Origin: Loxodes magnus
Lineage: Eukaryota; Ciliophora; Karyorelictea; Loxodida; Loxodidae
DNA length: 64,000 bases
NCBI GenBank assembly: GCA_946699065.1
Contig: CAMPDV010000266.1
Coordinates: 186,001 to 250,000, forward strand
Direction: 5' to 3'
Numbering within the stretch: position 1 is the first letter of the stretch; every line of letters begins with the position of its first letter. Below are positions 11,657-23,475 of this stretch, one piece after another. Under the pieces are notes generated by a model that saw nothing but the letters and a program-made list of their open reading frames with translations, had not been told where the DNA came from and did not search any database. A program made the translations under genes and the position numbers.

Positions 11657-13170
11657 ATGGCTCCTGAGAAATAGCACGTATCGACTACTAAAACTAGCTC
11701 ATTGTAATTTACTCCCTTGAGGCAGCAAATAAAAAACTTTAGCGGTGATTCTAAGACTCAAATTAACGAATCAGCTCTCTAATCTATAGTATAGAACAAC
11801 TATAAAGGGACAGTTAATGATTAAAAACGGAAATTAGCATTTAGGCTACAATATCGCGAGTTAACTAAGGACTGGAAAAATGGAGTAAATATTGGAAGAA
11901 CTAATAAACCGAAAAATTATGTTAGCTCATTTCCCATCACTATCTTAATAACGGTCCTATGGTAATTGAAGAACAGAATGCAAAAACTGTTTCCAATCGG
12001 AAAAAAATAAAAAAAGGTAAAAATATCTAAAACTAGGACATGGCTCAAAGAACTGTAAAACAAGAGGCTTCTACTGTTTGAATATTTGGTATATTTTTAG
12101 AAGAAACAAGAACCAAATACGTAGAAGATGTGAAATGGTAAGACTAAATTATACTGTCCTATAGAAGGAAGATCAAAAGAAAAAGATATATAATGGGAAT
12201 TACCATTAACTATAGTAACTGCTCAAAAAAGAAGAACAAGATAAATGATCTGGGCAAAAATGAGATTGTAGCAAGATTCTTGTAGTCAAGAAAGATTAAA
12301 TTTGCACAAGCCGTTACGCAATAGAAGAAGTGAGCTCTGAAGAAGACTGAAATGATCCCATGTTCACACAAAACAATCCTATAATCTCTTAAAGCAACTT
12401 AAAACTTATAAGTGATAAACCTAAAAATGGAAAAATCACTTTAATTATCTTATGCTTAGTAGTAGAGAAACGAAACTGGATTAGTTATTTGAATACTAAA
12501 TCCTTCTATTATTACTTGGCTTAATATCTTAGTATACTTTAGTCAAACTTTTATCTTCACATCTTGTAATAAACTACGATAAGGGAGCAACAAGAAAATA
12601 ACTAGACGGAAAAGGAATTCAAAAGCAAATAAGAAGCATAAGAGATGAGCATGAAGCTTAAGGTAATAGAAGAGAGTTTTTATCAGTTTATGTTATTAAC
12701 GCAATCAATAATCCGATAAAGGTAAATCAATGGAGACTTTATGAATCATGAAAGGAAGCAGAAACAAACTTGCACTTATAATCTGAGAAATAGATTAAGA
12801 AGTTGAAACTGCAAAAGGAAAGGATAGTATGATAAGACAGTGTTGATAACTTAGCGAAATTAATGAATAGAGTGAAAAAAATTTGGTGTAAACTGAGTCA
12901 AATATATTATTTGCCGAAAGACAAATCTAGAGGAAATTTTTTCAAATGGATGTAGCTACTTGAATAAATAGTAGAAGCAAAAATATAAAAATGAGTAAAA
13001 GAGAAAAAAGAGGATTTAGCAGAAAAGAAAGAATAGGAAATAAGCTTTGAGCAATTTAGGATGCAGCAAGGAGTATTTTATAAAAATAAGGCAATTAGAA
13101 TTACTAAACTGTGATGCTCCTATTAAAAGAGGAATCAAGTTAATTATACCTAAGAAGCTAAGTATTTAAT
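11657..13170 (+). CDS. Unidentified Lys/Gln-rich open frame
   Basis: From ATG GCT CCT GAG AAA at about 11657 one frame can be read for roughly 500 codons if TGA is Trp. It gives a basic, Gln-rich protein with coiled-coil-like runs (for example EKKEDLAEKKEQE near 13010). It contains at least seven TGA codons, close to what chance would give in such DNA, and a second frame in the same stretch also looks protein-like around 12240-12330. I recognise no domain. It could be a decayed mobile-element ORF. There is no paralogue in the window to confirm the frame. Confidence 0.25.
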
Positions 13171-13905
13171 AAGTTTCAATTCTTACACAAATCTTAGTTA
13201 ATAGCTCAAAGTCTGAGTTCTCATTTCTTAGTTCACTTGCTAGGCTAATTTAGTTAATTAGTGTTTATAGCTTCTGTTGTTTAAGTAGTGGGAGGTAGTC
13301 TTAAAAAACGTATTATTGTGCTATTCAAGTCAGATTTATAAAGTAAAAATCCTTTTTGTGAGATATCTAATAATGATATCATTAAAAGAGAATAAGGTTA
13401 ATATGGGTCTTATGGTTAAAGGATAGCTAGGGTATAAAAGAGAAAGAGGAGGATGGATATGTTAGGCTAATTTGAAGTCTAATGGGAAAGCTTGAAAGAT
13501 GGTCTTAGTTAAATACCAACGCGACTAAAAGCTAGTAAAGTGGTAAAGAGGTAAAGAAACAAGACTAAATCCGCTTGAAACATTAGAAAAGCTCTGATCT
13601 TATTTATTAAGATTGCTTAGTGAGATAAAGATTTAGACGAAAGAACTGCTAAAAGAATGGGAAAGCGAATATAGTTCGACTTTTAACCACCGATTTACTA
13701 CCAGAATTTTGGAAGCAACAGGAGCTTATTTTTGAGAGCTGAAAAAAAGGATAAAGGCTAAAGTAAGAAAATCGCAAAAAAGGGAAGATAAATCTAATTT
13801 AAGAAAGTAACATTAAATGAAGATCATCCTAGTATAAAATATAATATCACTATATAGACTCTCATATTAACTAGCTAAGAGCGAAAAAGGAAAGAAGTAT
13901 GTCAG
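13171..13905. other. Unassigned stretch
   Basis: No recognisable feature. A plus-strand frame from about 13490 runs into the repeat at 13906 and is Lys/Arg-rich, but nothing fixes its boundaries. Confidence 0.35.
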
Positions 13906-14395
13906 GATTTTTCGCGGCTCCTAAAAGAAGGAGTTAACGACATCCTAGAGAGGTTAGGATCAAGAAAAAGGAATCAAAAAGATCACCCGTCAGGATGAAT
14001 TTTCTACCTCTCTGAAGAAAAACCTAGGAAAGTGTCAAAAAATACAATGCGCTTGGAAGTCTCGAATCTCGTACAGAGTAGTAAATAAACGATGATTAAC
14101 TGATTGAAGTGGTACTGGATCTCCAGGAAGAGGTTAAAAAGCTGAAGAAAGTTAATAAGAAATTAATGGAAAAGCTTGAAATTGAATAGGAAATGGAATC
14201 GAGATTCATGACTGAGAAAGAGATCTTAACGCATTTTGAAACATTTCACAAGACCAGAATAATTAATCATAACACTAATAATAGAAGCAGAAAGAACTGA
14301 TCAACAAAATAAAAAAATAGAAGAAAATCAGCAAAAATGCAGCGGTAAATGGATCTAAAAGAATATGAAAATGAATCAATGATAATCTAAGGAGA
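13906..14395 (+). repeat. 490-bp direct repeat, copy A
   Basis: Begins TTCGCGGCTCCTAAAAGAAG and matches 17569-18050 with a small number of substitutions and a short replaced patch near 14035 / 17695. One frame gives a helical, charged segment (..VKKLKK.NKKLMEK.EIEQEMESR..) typical of a coiled coil. The two copies then diverge into different downstream frames, at about 14390 and 18040. This looks like a shared N-terminal or linker region of related element proteins. Confidence 0.8.
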
Positions 14396-15215
14396 AAAGA
14401 CTCAAGAATTAAACCTAAACGAGAATCAAAAAGATGGCATTATTGTAACTCTTGAATGCCACTATGAAAAATATGTTAGCAATTTCAAAACTTTTGATAA
14501 GAATACTGATGGGAGACGAGAAGAAATATAAGTGTGTTGTATATCAATTAAAATAAAAGACTAACATAATCTAAAGGGATATAGAAAAATACGAAGGACC
14601 ATCTTTTATTCTAGATGCAAATCCTTTTAAAGAAAGAATAAGTATAAGGGATAGGTATAATAAGCCTTTCCAAAGTGACAATATTTTTAATTAGCTCATC
14701 CATGTAATGAGAGAGTAAAAGATTTATACCACTAAGAGATGAAGATCAAACTAAAAAAGCAAAATATGTTAAAACATTTTGCTTTAAAAGGGAATCAAGA
14801 AGAGTAGAACCGTTGAGTGAACTTACTATTATTTGCTTTATATTTAAAGTCAAAATGAGGCTGGTATGACTTGAGTAATCTAAGCGTCAAAAAGAAAATA
14901 ATTAAGCAAAATTTTAGATATGACAGTTATCAATATTAGTGAGACCTATCAAATATAACATACGCATATGTAATACTGAAGAAGTAAAAATTATCTCTAT
15001 CAAATGATATTATAATATAAATAGGTAAGAGTAGAATAATAAAACTAGATCTGAGACTTAAAGTGACAAAGAGTAAGTGTCTTTTTCAGTAGTCAAGCTT
15101 ATTTTAGGACTTTGAAATATTTACAGACTAAAGTTCTTAAGAAGAAAATAGAATCAAAATTTGTCTGCTTCTAGCCATGAATCTCTTGTACACCATTTTA
15201 CTTTAAGCTATCTGA
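14349..15215 (+). CDS. Unidentified protein, possible mobile-element ORF
   Basis: ATG GAT CTA AAA GAA TAT to an in-frame TGA at 15213 gives 288 residues. It contains internal TGA codons that would read as Trp in sensible places (PKWQYF, KWGWYDL, YQWDLSN). Composition is normal for a soluble protein, with basic and hydrophobic stretches and several Cys (VCCISIK, FYSRCKS, KSKCLF). No domain recognised. It starts inside the 490-bp repeat, so its N-terminus is shared with the 17.6-kb copy. The end is uncertain, because the terminal TGA could also be Trp. Confidence 0.35.
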
Positions 15216-17568
15216 GATATTTTATCATTGTGTTAAAATAAAAAGGTCTAAGCTAAAGACTAGGATTAATAACTGTGTGCTTAAACTATCTTAAATGCGA
15301 CTCATACTAAGAAAATCTAAAGTTGACTAAAATACGCAAAACAGGAAAACGTGGGAACAAAACTAATTAAGAGGTTTAAAATGTAGGTAAAGCAGTCGCT
15401 GAAAGTAACAAGGTTAATAAGGAAGAAGGAGTTAAGTTTTATATAATCAAAAGCGAAAAGCATTAGAATACGATCTTATCTAAGATAAAGCTTAGATATA
15501 TATCCAACTAGTAAAGTATAAGACAATTAGACTGTAATATTAAGAGGAAAAAATGAATGATTTAACAATCACCAGTTTGAAGAATAACTCGTTCAAACTA
15601 AAAATTAGTTTCTTATAATGCTTTGAATACTAAATTAGACCTAAGAAACTTGGCGTTTGGTAAAGTATATATGTTAAGAAAAAATGACTTAAAGAGTATT
15701 CTATCCTAAAACACTCAAAGGCTTATTAATATTCTTCTCTTTATGGTCTATAAGATTTATTAAGTCATCATTCAGTATACAGATTAATATTTCATCTCAT
15801 CTTTTTTCTTTTCACTTTGAATCAACTATCATTAAATGAAGCAAACCGGTAGTAATTCATACTACCTTGTTGTTTCGTTAAGTTTCTCTATTTTAAATTC
15901 CTTGAAACGTTTCTTTTTGTTTAATCTTTTCAGCTTTATAAACTCGCTCTTAGCAAATAAGTGATAACTATCATCAAACCAAATTGATTCCAAGCTCTTC
16001 ACTTATTTAAGCTACCTAAGTATATTTTAGTCTTAGTCAATCAGCCAACGTTAAATGGCTTTTTGCATCTTTCACTAAACCCAAATCTTATAAGATCAGC
16101 TCTTGCTCCCTCTTTCTTTTTTTCGTTTAGTATCTCGATTAGTTTTTCTAAGCTTTTAAAAGGCATTTTCACGTTCTTTAACTCCAAATCTTGCAAAGGA
16201 AAGAAGTAACAGCAAGCAATTTTAGCTCATAATAAATCAGCCACCGCTACTAGCAAGGTAGTAACTAGGATGGCAGATAAGTACATTGGAATAACGATTA
16301 AGCATTTGAGAAGAAACGCGAATGAAATCACTAGTTAAAGACTAACTAGCTAGTTATACAAAAAAGTGCAGTCTAACTATACTAGCTTCATAAAGAGTCT
16401 TGCATATATATGCTTAGTAGCTGAAATTTAGTTGGCTATATAAATAGTTTGATGTATAGAACTTATCGAACTTAGTAGCTACATACGAAATCATGACTAT
16501 GCTATATATTAGCTTTATATAAGCACCAAGTAAGATTTGTCAGCTCTATTTTCTAAGCTGGTATATGAATCTTATCCTTGAAACTGTAGAGTAGTGATTT
16601 CACCATTTGATAACAGTTGAAAATAAACTACTCCAACTTGTAATTGACACATGACTTTTGTATCAATCAACTGGATAAAACAGTCTTAGTCTCTTTAGTA
16701 GTAAGTAGTACTGAGACTTAACTCTCAAATATTGTACCTCTAACTGACTATTTGGTTGCATTATAAGCGTATAATGATATTTATCAGTTGAGGTTAAAGA
16801 ATTAACTACCGAGTCATTTATAAGTAGAAAATGACTGGAAGGAGGATGATAAGAATAGGCAGTTCTATGTAGAACTACCTAGCGATATAAACTGGTAATT
16901 TATAAAGTACACACCTCTACCTACAACCAACCACCCTAAAAACCAACCTCATATTTTTATATATCTAAGATTTAAACTCTCAGAGGTCTTTTTTTGATTT
17001 CAGAGAAAAACCTTAATAAACTAAAAAAATTTTGATTTAAATCAAAGAGGGAGAATAATAAGCAGTGATCAAGGTATATTCTTACCTTCGTAAGGAAGAT
17101 GATTTACCATATTATTATTTATGAATAAAAGGGGAAATCTGACTTACTGTTTCTAACAAAACCTTAAAATATAAAAAATGAACCTAAATTTTAGCATTCA
17201 AGCCTTATTAATGTTTCTTCTCGTTATAGATCATAAAAACGATGTAATCAACACCAGTTTTTTGTCCTTTCATTTTTAATTTATTACCACATTGTGGAAA
17301 AATCTGATAATGCTAGGTGTTTTCCAGGTTACCTTTTTTTAAGCTTTTCTTAATTAAATCCTCAAACTCTTTTTCCAGCTCTTTTCATCTTTATAGACTA
17401 AATCTTAACCTTTGTTTACATACTATCACCTAATTGCTTCCTGTTACTCCAATCTCTCAAACTAACTAAAATATCTAGTTCTAAATGGGGTAAGAAATGG
17501 AATTTTATATGCAAGGCTTTATTAAATTAATGCATTCTTAAAAGAAGATGGCAGGGTTCAAACCAGCA
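15216..17568. other. Unassigned stretch
   Basis: No recognisable gene. About 16330-16560 is rich in CTAGCTAG-type words. Several short charged frames exist on both strands, but none has a paralogue or motif that would single it out. Confidence 0.4.
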
Positions 17569-18050
17569 TTCTTCGCGGCTCCTAAAAGAAGGAGTTAACG
17601 ACATCCTAGAGAGGTTAGGATCAAGAAAAAGGAATCAAAAAGATCACCCATCAGGATGAATCTTCTACCTCTCTGAAGAAAAACCTAGGAAATAGGATAA
17701 TATTATTATGCGCTTGGAAGTCTCGAATCTCGCCACAGAGCAGTAAATAAACTATGATTAAGGGATTGAAGTGGTGCTGGATCTCCAGGGAGAGGTCAAA
17801 AAATTAAAGAAAGGCAATAAGAAATTAATGGAAAAGCCTGAAATTGAATAGGAAATGGAATCGAGACTCATGACTGAGAAAGAGACCTTAACGCATTTTG
17901 AAACATTTCACAAGACCAGAATAATTAATCATAACACTAATAATAGAAGCAGAAAGAACTGATCAACAAAATAAAAAAATAGAAGAAAATCAGCAAAAAT
18001 GCAGCGGTAAATGGATCTAAAAGAATATGAAAATGAATCAATGATAATTG
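17569..18050 (+). repeat. 490-bp direct repeat, copy B
   Basis: Second copy of 13906-14395. The coding-like frame (..INYDQGIEVVLDLQGEV..) is open here up to a TGA at the end of a ..NNRSRKN segment. After 18040 it diverges from copy A, although a weak trace of similarity continues for 50 bp or so. Confidence 0.8.
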
Positions 18051-18129
18051 AAGGTGGAAATAAATCAAAATTTCAGCCTAAACGACAAGCAAGAAGATGA
18101 TAGAAATTTCTCAATTTAAAGTGAGAATA

Positions 18130-18735
18130 TTGAAACTAGTAGAAGTTACTGGAAAGCAAAAAGAAGAGATAATAACAACTAAAACTCTTAAGAGAAAGAG
18201 AAAGACTATATTGTAACAAATTTGGAGAAATAAACAAGAAAAAGAACATTTAGCATCCAGGTGAAAGAACAATCAAAGAACAACATGCGTGGTGGGGAGA
18301 AGAGTTGTAAACATTTTCAGACTTTTATTTCAATCCTCTAGAGCAATCTAGAAGTTGGTGGGAAAGAGATCGAAATACCTCCAAGAAATACAAACATTTG
18401 ATTTTGTATTTGCAATTGAATCAAATTAATACGGGAAATAAATTCCATTTGCTATTAATGAAGCAAGGAGACTCGATTGAGGGAATTAGCTGTATAAAAT
18501 AAGCAAAAGGCTGCAATTATTTTCCTCTTTAGATCTTATATCTTTTCTGGGGAACTTCAGAATATGTTTCATTTGAATGCTTTATCTGTTTTTATAAGCT
18601 ATTAATATACACCTAGTTTAAGGTAGCTTTATATAAAGGAAATTCAAGAAGGAGATGTATACTAATTTCCAATACCAACGAAGTCAGAAGTGTTTCTTTC
18701 TATAAAGAGCCAAGATTATAGAGCGCGTAGTATCT
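18130..18735 (+). CDS. Unidentified Trp-rich protein (partial boundaries)
   Basis: One frame runs about 200 codons with no TGA at all and with every Trp as TGG (HAWWGEEL, SRSWWERD, YLFWGTSE). That is unlike neighbouring frames and argues for real coding sequence. Order: basic helix (LLREREKL-like), a Cys-containing YCNKFGEINKKKN segment, an acidic/aromatic region, then a C-terminal Cys/hydrophobic part (CFICFYKLLIY). I recognise no family. The start is not defined, since no in-frame ATG is obvious. The frame ends in or just beyond the minus-oriented hairpin at 18720. It follows repeat copy B, so it may be the downstream part of the same element protein. Confidence 0.45.
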
Positions 18736-18750
18736 CATGCACTCAGATCT
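18720..18750 (-). repeat. Hairpin tail, copy 3
   Basis: Reads AGAGCGCGTAGTATCTCATG and then CACTCAGATCT. It is a diverged minus-oriented copy; the GCGCGTAG half is intact. Confidence 0.65.
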
Positions 18751-19134
18751 TTAGTAAAGTTTTAAAGTTTAAAGTAATTCTTTGCTGAAGTCATTGAGAA
18801 GCTCAGATAGACTATTAAGACATAGGAAGGTATAAAATAATTCTCATTAGCTCCTAGATGTTTAAACATTATCAGTCTTTATTCAATCTCCTATCACCCT
18901 CTTACTCCTTTAATTTTCAATCGAAGTATATAACCTAAGTAGTTAATAGTGACTACCAGAAATAGAATTTATTCTTAATAGTGAAGATTAATTGAAGCTA
19001 GTAGTGCAAATAGCAAATACTAACAAATTGGGTAAAAAAGGGAGTAAAGATAATTATCTATTTCCCTATTTTTCGGTAGTTAGGACAATATACCTTCACA
19101 CTCATTAAAAGAGTTATTTCTTTGAGGGTTATAA
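18751..19134. other. Unassigned spacer
   Basis: No feature recognised between the hairpin and the F-box/LRR fragment. Confidence 0.4.
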
Positions 19135-19515
19135 ACGATATGTCTAAGAAGTAACTTTATCTCTCTAGGAGTAAGCAGTTTTAAGTATAAAACTGAAATG
19201 AGTAGAACTAGAGAGGATGAGTTTAGTTAATGAAGATGAATCTGAAATGATCAAAAATTGTTCTAAGCTAAAAATCTTTAAACCTTGGACATAATGGAGA
19301 ACTAATGGAAGAAACTTCCTCTATAAGAAACGAGTCTAGATCTTAATATCCTATTGGAGTAGCTTGAAAGAGTTAAACTTATAATAATAATGCTCTAAAG
19401 TAATTATATAATGAGTCAGCAATTCGAGAAAATAGAGATATAATCTGAAAGATTGAAAGAATCACAAGAAGATTAAGAAATTGATTTTGATTTAAGGAGT
19501 ATTTGGTTTTGATCC
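19135..19515 (+). pseudogene. 3' fragment of F-box/LRR gene
   Basis: Matches the last 120 or so codons of the gene at 23476: the segment L..LVNEDE...IKNCSKL, then W.SLKELNL, then FDLRSIWF followed by TGA. The frame is broken at several places (for example after CSKV and in the QWI region), and there is no matching 5' part upstream. It is a truncated, decayed relative. Confidence 0.75.
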
Positions 19516-20819
19516 AGAAGCAATTAAATTAAATCATTGTTATGCTATTAATTTAAACTATATCTAATCAATAAAATTAAGAGCTAATTAATAGTCCAAG
19601 TTTTGAAAAAGATCTAAGAATAAAAGTAAACGTGATTAAAACTGACTGAGAACTCAAAATATAAATGGTGAAATTGGAATAGAAAGCAATATAGCAAATA
19701 AATTAATTTTGTCTAATATAAATCATTCTTTTAAAGAATCGGTATAGGTATTAATAATCTAAAATAGTGGTTAATCATTAACTAATTTAAAGTTATAATC
19801 TAGTGCTAAAATTCTTAAAAGCTGGCTTATAAAAACATATATATATTTAATGCTAGCTTGAGATTATTTAGATAAAAAAGCTTTAATTTTAATATGAAAA
19901 AAATGGAAGTTAAATTATTGTATATTCAAAGCTTATTATTTAATAATAAACCGGCTATATAAATTATGAAGTTTCATTAGTATTCCAAAAATCTAGATTT
20001 GTATTTACTCTTTTTTAATTTATTATTATTTATGTAATTATCATAAAATTTCTAATTATTTTATTTGCTTTTTGATATAGTTATGCTAGTGGATTAGATA
20101 TTTACGTCACTTTTTCATAAAAGTTGTAAGATATAGAATTTTAAATTGCTGTCATTTTTAAACTTCAATGAGTGCTCCAGGTTCTTAAATTTGATTTTCA
20201 AATTTTTTTTTGTTATCGCTTAAAAATTTAAAAAGATCTGCTTCCTTACTTTCTATTTTTATAGTGCTTAGATTTCTTGGCTTTGTATTTTTGTGGATGG
20301 ATACCACTTCTTCTCTGCTTTACTAAGAACTCTTCTGGCTCCTATTTTTTTGACTATAAGTATTTATATAAAATTATATGAGTTTTCTTCAAGTTCTTTG
20401 GTCCTCTTATCTTTTAAGTCTTTTGAAGCTAAAATGTTCTCCATTATATTTTGGGCTAAATTGCTACATTAGCTCATATTTATCTTCCATTTCTGTTCTA
20501 CTTTTAGAAGAATGAAACTCTCAAGTTACCTAATTTTTAGTTATTTCATTTCTTTGAATTTCTATTTGATCCTTTATTTGAATCATCGTGATAGCAGTCT
20601 TAGTTACTTCAGTAAACAATAAATTTTCCTTAATTAAGTTAGATTTGGATTAGCAATACAGTTTTTCTTCCGTTGAGGCTTTATTTGAGCATATTTCTCT
20701 TAAATACATTATTTCTGAATTAAATGGCTTTAAGCTCTTTTATTCTCTCTGAAAGATTGTAATTTGATACATTTGATTGCTGCAAGTTTTTTCACTCCTT
20801 TCACATTATTGATAGAAAT
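19516..20819. other. Unassigned stretch
   Basis: A+T-rich up to about 20150, then less so. Minus-strand frames between 20150 and 20820 are Lys/Glu/Gln-rich and look like a frameshifted continuation of the coiled-coil frame at 20820-21430. No domain recognised. Confidence 0.35.
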
Positions 20820-21430
20820 CCTTTTCCTATCCAATTATTGAAGTGTTTTCTAAAGTTTCTTGAGTCTTTTCCTTGATAAAAGTCGAAAATTCTAATGACT
20901 TTTATCCTGGTCTTTCTTATTACTCTCCAACTCTCCATTTCCCTTAAATTTTTTTTACTTATAAAGCATTTCTCTTCTTCATTGGCAATTCTAATCCCTT
21001 TAAACTCTAAATTCCTTATCTTTTAAAATACTTCCATTCGATTAAGAACACGCAAAGTTATTTCCTACAACTGTCTTTTATTATTTCATCTATTTAATCT
21101 TCTAATGTTTCCACGCATCCTTTTCTTAACAACATTTGTATAATAATCACTTCTCATTGAAATCACTTAGTTGATCTATAAGAGCTTATACTTCTATACC
21201 AATTAACTCAAATTGTCTATCTTTTATAACACTTCTTAATCTCGATTCTTTTTAGACTCGTTCAACAGTTCTTCTTCACTTTATTGATTTCTATTATTCT
21301 CAGATGGTTAATCAACTCTTCTACCTTTATTTAATTATTTTCGTTAAAGTGAGAATTGTGTGTATATTTCTTTCTATGGCATGATATTAAAGATCTACCC
21401 TTGAGTTGCTTCGACTATACTTTCGAGATT
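20820..21430 (-). CDS. Coiled-coil-like open frame
   Basis: On the minus strand a single frame from about 21420 down to 20820 encodes a charged helical segment (SEEELLNESKKNRDQEVL, then QKIDNLSQLVQKYKLLQI, then a basic RRLNRW region). Hydrophobic residues recur with heptad-like spacing. It has only one TGA in about 200 codons. Such coiled coils occur in LINE ORF1 proteins, but equally in structural proteins, and nothing here distinguishes them. Confidence 0.35.
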
Positions 21431-22599
21431 TTTTTTGGATTTTTATTTCTAGTCCACTTTGATTTTTTTCGCTTTTTAGTCCAATCTTATGAAAAGACCC
21501 TTTGACGTTATTTTCTTACCCCGATCTCTTCTGAAACCAATTCCGCTTCTTTGGAACTATCTCTATCTCGGTTAAGTTTAAGATTGTCGCTTAAAGAACA
21601 GATGCTTCTGATTACCCTTCTGTTTTACTAAGGTGATATCAAATCCCTTTGAGCCTTCTAGCCTTCTAGCCTTTTAGTGAATACTTATCTTTCCTCCTAG
21701 TAAAAGAGCTGTAATTCGGAGTGATCATTCATGAATCATAATGACTTCACAGATAAACTCCGATAAACAAAACTAAGAGATTGCTCAAATTAGTCAGCAT
21801 GACGAAGATGAGCTACCTTCAGCATTCAAAGCTATAATTAAAATCTAATAGCGAAGTATTATTGGGAGGAGGTTACTAGCCTAAGTTTATGAGTTATCTT
21901 ATCACTTTGACGGATAAAATAGAAGGACAATTTCATGGCTATAACCCTTTAAAATAGTAACAGGATTGATTAATTTTGGGATGCCTAAAAATGAACACCT
22001 AATAGCTTGCTTCTCGAAGTTGATAGCTAAGTCTTAACGATGCTGATTCTAGAAGTTTAAGAGTTTGGAACTATAATAAAAATTTAACCTTAGGAAGTCT
22101 AATATTCACATGAATGGAAGGAAATAACTTGTAACATAGATATCCATATTAAGCCATAAAAGAAGCGAGAAAAATGAATTCATTTTAGGAGAATCAGAGA
22201 TTAAAGTAAAAGGCACAATCTTGGGATTTTAGTTGTGATATGCATGGTAACTTAAAAACGCTATTTTAAGCTTCTATATCCTCAAGCAAATATAAACTCT
22301 TCTTTTTCACTTTTTAATGTCTCAGAACTGTCTCATCGATTTTAGAAAATAACTAATACAAAAAAAAGGGAAAAGGCAAATGGGATTTTTTCAGCTTTAG
22401 TGCTGAAATATTTATTCATTGAAGCTGCATTTAGTATTTCATAAGCTTGATAAATCACAATATAAGAAGTCTTTTAAGGGAAGTAAAGGGATGTATTTAA
22501 ACCTAAGTTTTTGGTTTAGTTAAGTATTAAGCTAACTGAGACCTATTGATTAGAAGTCTTGAAATGAAAGACTCGAATGATTATTATATAGAAATAAAT
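21431..22599. other. Unassigned stretch
   Basis: No recognisable feature on either strand; frames are short or change frequently. Confidence 0.35.
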
Positions 22600-22897
22600 A
22601 GGAAGGAGCAATCCTCTAACTGAAACTGACTTAAACTTTGGTACCAGGAAGTCCCCCATAGGTGAAGAACCAGATAAGAGAAGAGAAGACAAGACAAGAT
22701 CGAAGAGGCATCAAGTAGCATTAATGATGAAAGATTTAGATACTAAGTTCTCTTAGAGTAGCATTCCAATCGTGGCCCTATAGAAGAGAAAACTCATAAG
22801 GAAATGCTAGCACTGTGGAAGACATCAGCAAGGAATTTTTGCTAACTTTAAAGATCTTTATAAAAGAACTACGCCTCATCGAAGTGCTAGGCGCTCT
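22600..22897 (+). mobile_element. SINE-like element, copy A (complete)
   Basis: About 300 bp beginning GGAAGGAGCAATCCTC and containing the landmark GGTACCAGGAAG. A purine-rich body and a conserved GAAATGCTAGCACTG block follow, and it ends in a hairpin tail. The inverted copy at 27284-27588 has the same head, body and tail order, so both ends are defined. Copies at 32917 and 49735 lack the hairpin. Indels between copies are not in threes, which argues against a conserved protein. No tRNA-type internal promoter was identified, so SINE-like is a structural description, not a family assignment. Confidence 0.65.
22866..22897 (+). repeat. Hairpin tail, copy 4
   Basis: Reads GAACTACGCCTCATCGAAG and then TGCTAGGCGCTCT. 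The stem is ACGCC/GGCGC with imperfect ends. It forms the 3' end of SINE-like copy A. Confidence 0.65.
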
Positions 22898-23475
22898 ATT
22901 TATTATATCATTTCCATTAAACTCCTTTTAACTATCTTAAGCCCTCTGTTCTTTTTTATCTTCTTATATAAGACCAGCATACTTATTTCCATAATAGAGA
23001 TAACTATACAGATTTAAATGGACAATTTTAGTCATTTTATTTGATTCACTCTATTTAAGAGTTCAAAACGAATGATCGATAGTTGGTATTCATACTATCA
23101 GTATAAATAAGTCATGCATAGCATATTTTAGGAGACCTATATTTCACTTCATCCTACTATAATAAACCACCACACACTCCATTTGTCCATCCAAACTATA
23201 AATGAAACACCAAAACCAAAATAATTGTGTCTGCATTTAGCCCATAATAGGTTATATCCCGAGCATTACTAGTATAATGACAAATAGGCAGAGTAGAAGA
23301 TAAAGGTTATAAACGAGTGAATGAGTAAGATTAAGGAGTAAAGTAACGAAGTAGGGGGAGTATCGTAATCTATGACGCCAAGTTCCAGACTCCACAACCC
23401 TTTCGTTTCCCTTTTTTTTCTTTCACTTATATCATGATTTCCCTATATTAGCTACCATTAGCTATTTATTATAAA
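22898..23475 (+). repeat. Diverged upstream flank of the F-box/LRR gene
   Basis: Shares landmarks with the array flank (AAATAAGTCATGCATAGCAT and TACTATAATAAA, then ATATCATGATTTCC shortly before the ATG) but is more diverged. The SINE-like copy A lies about 580 bp upstream of the ATG, close to where other copies carry their hairpin insertion. Confidence 0.6.

Noticed and set aside
11657..13170. Using the mere length of open frames as proof of genes
   Set aside because: With all three stop codons readable as sense, random sequence is open everywhere; I only raised confidence where paralogues, motifs or TGA scarcity supported a frame.
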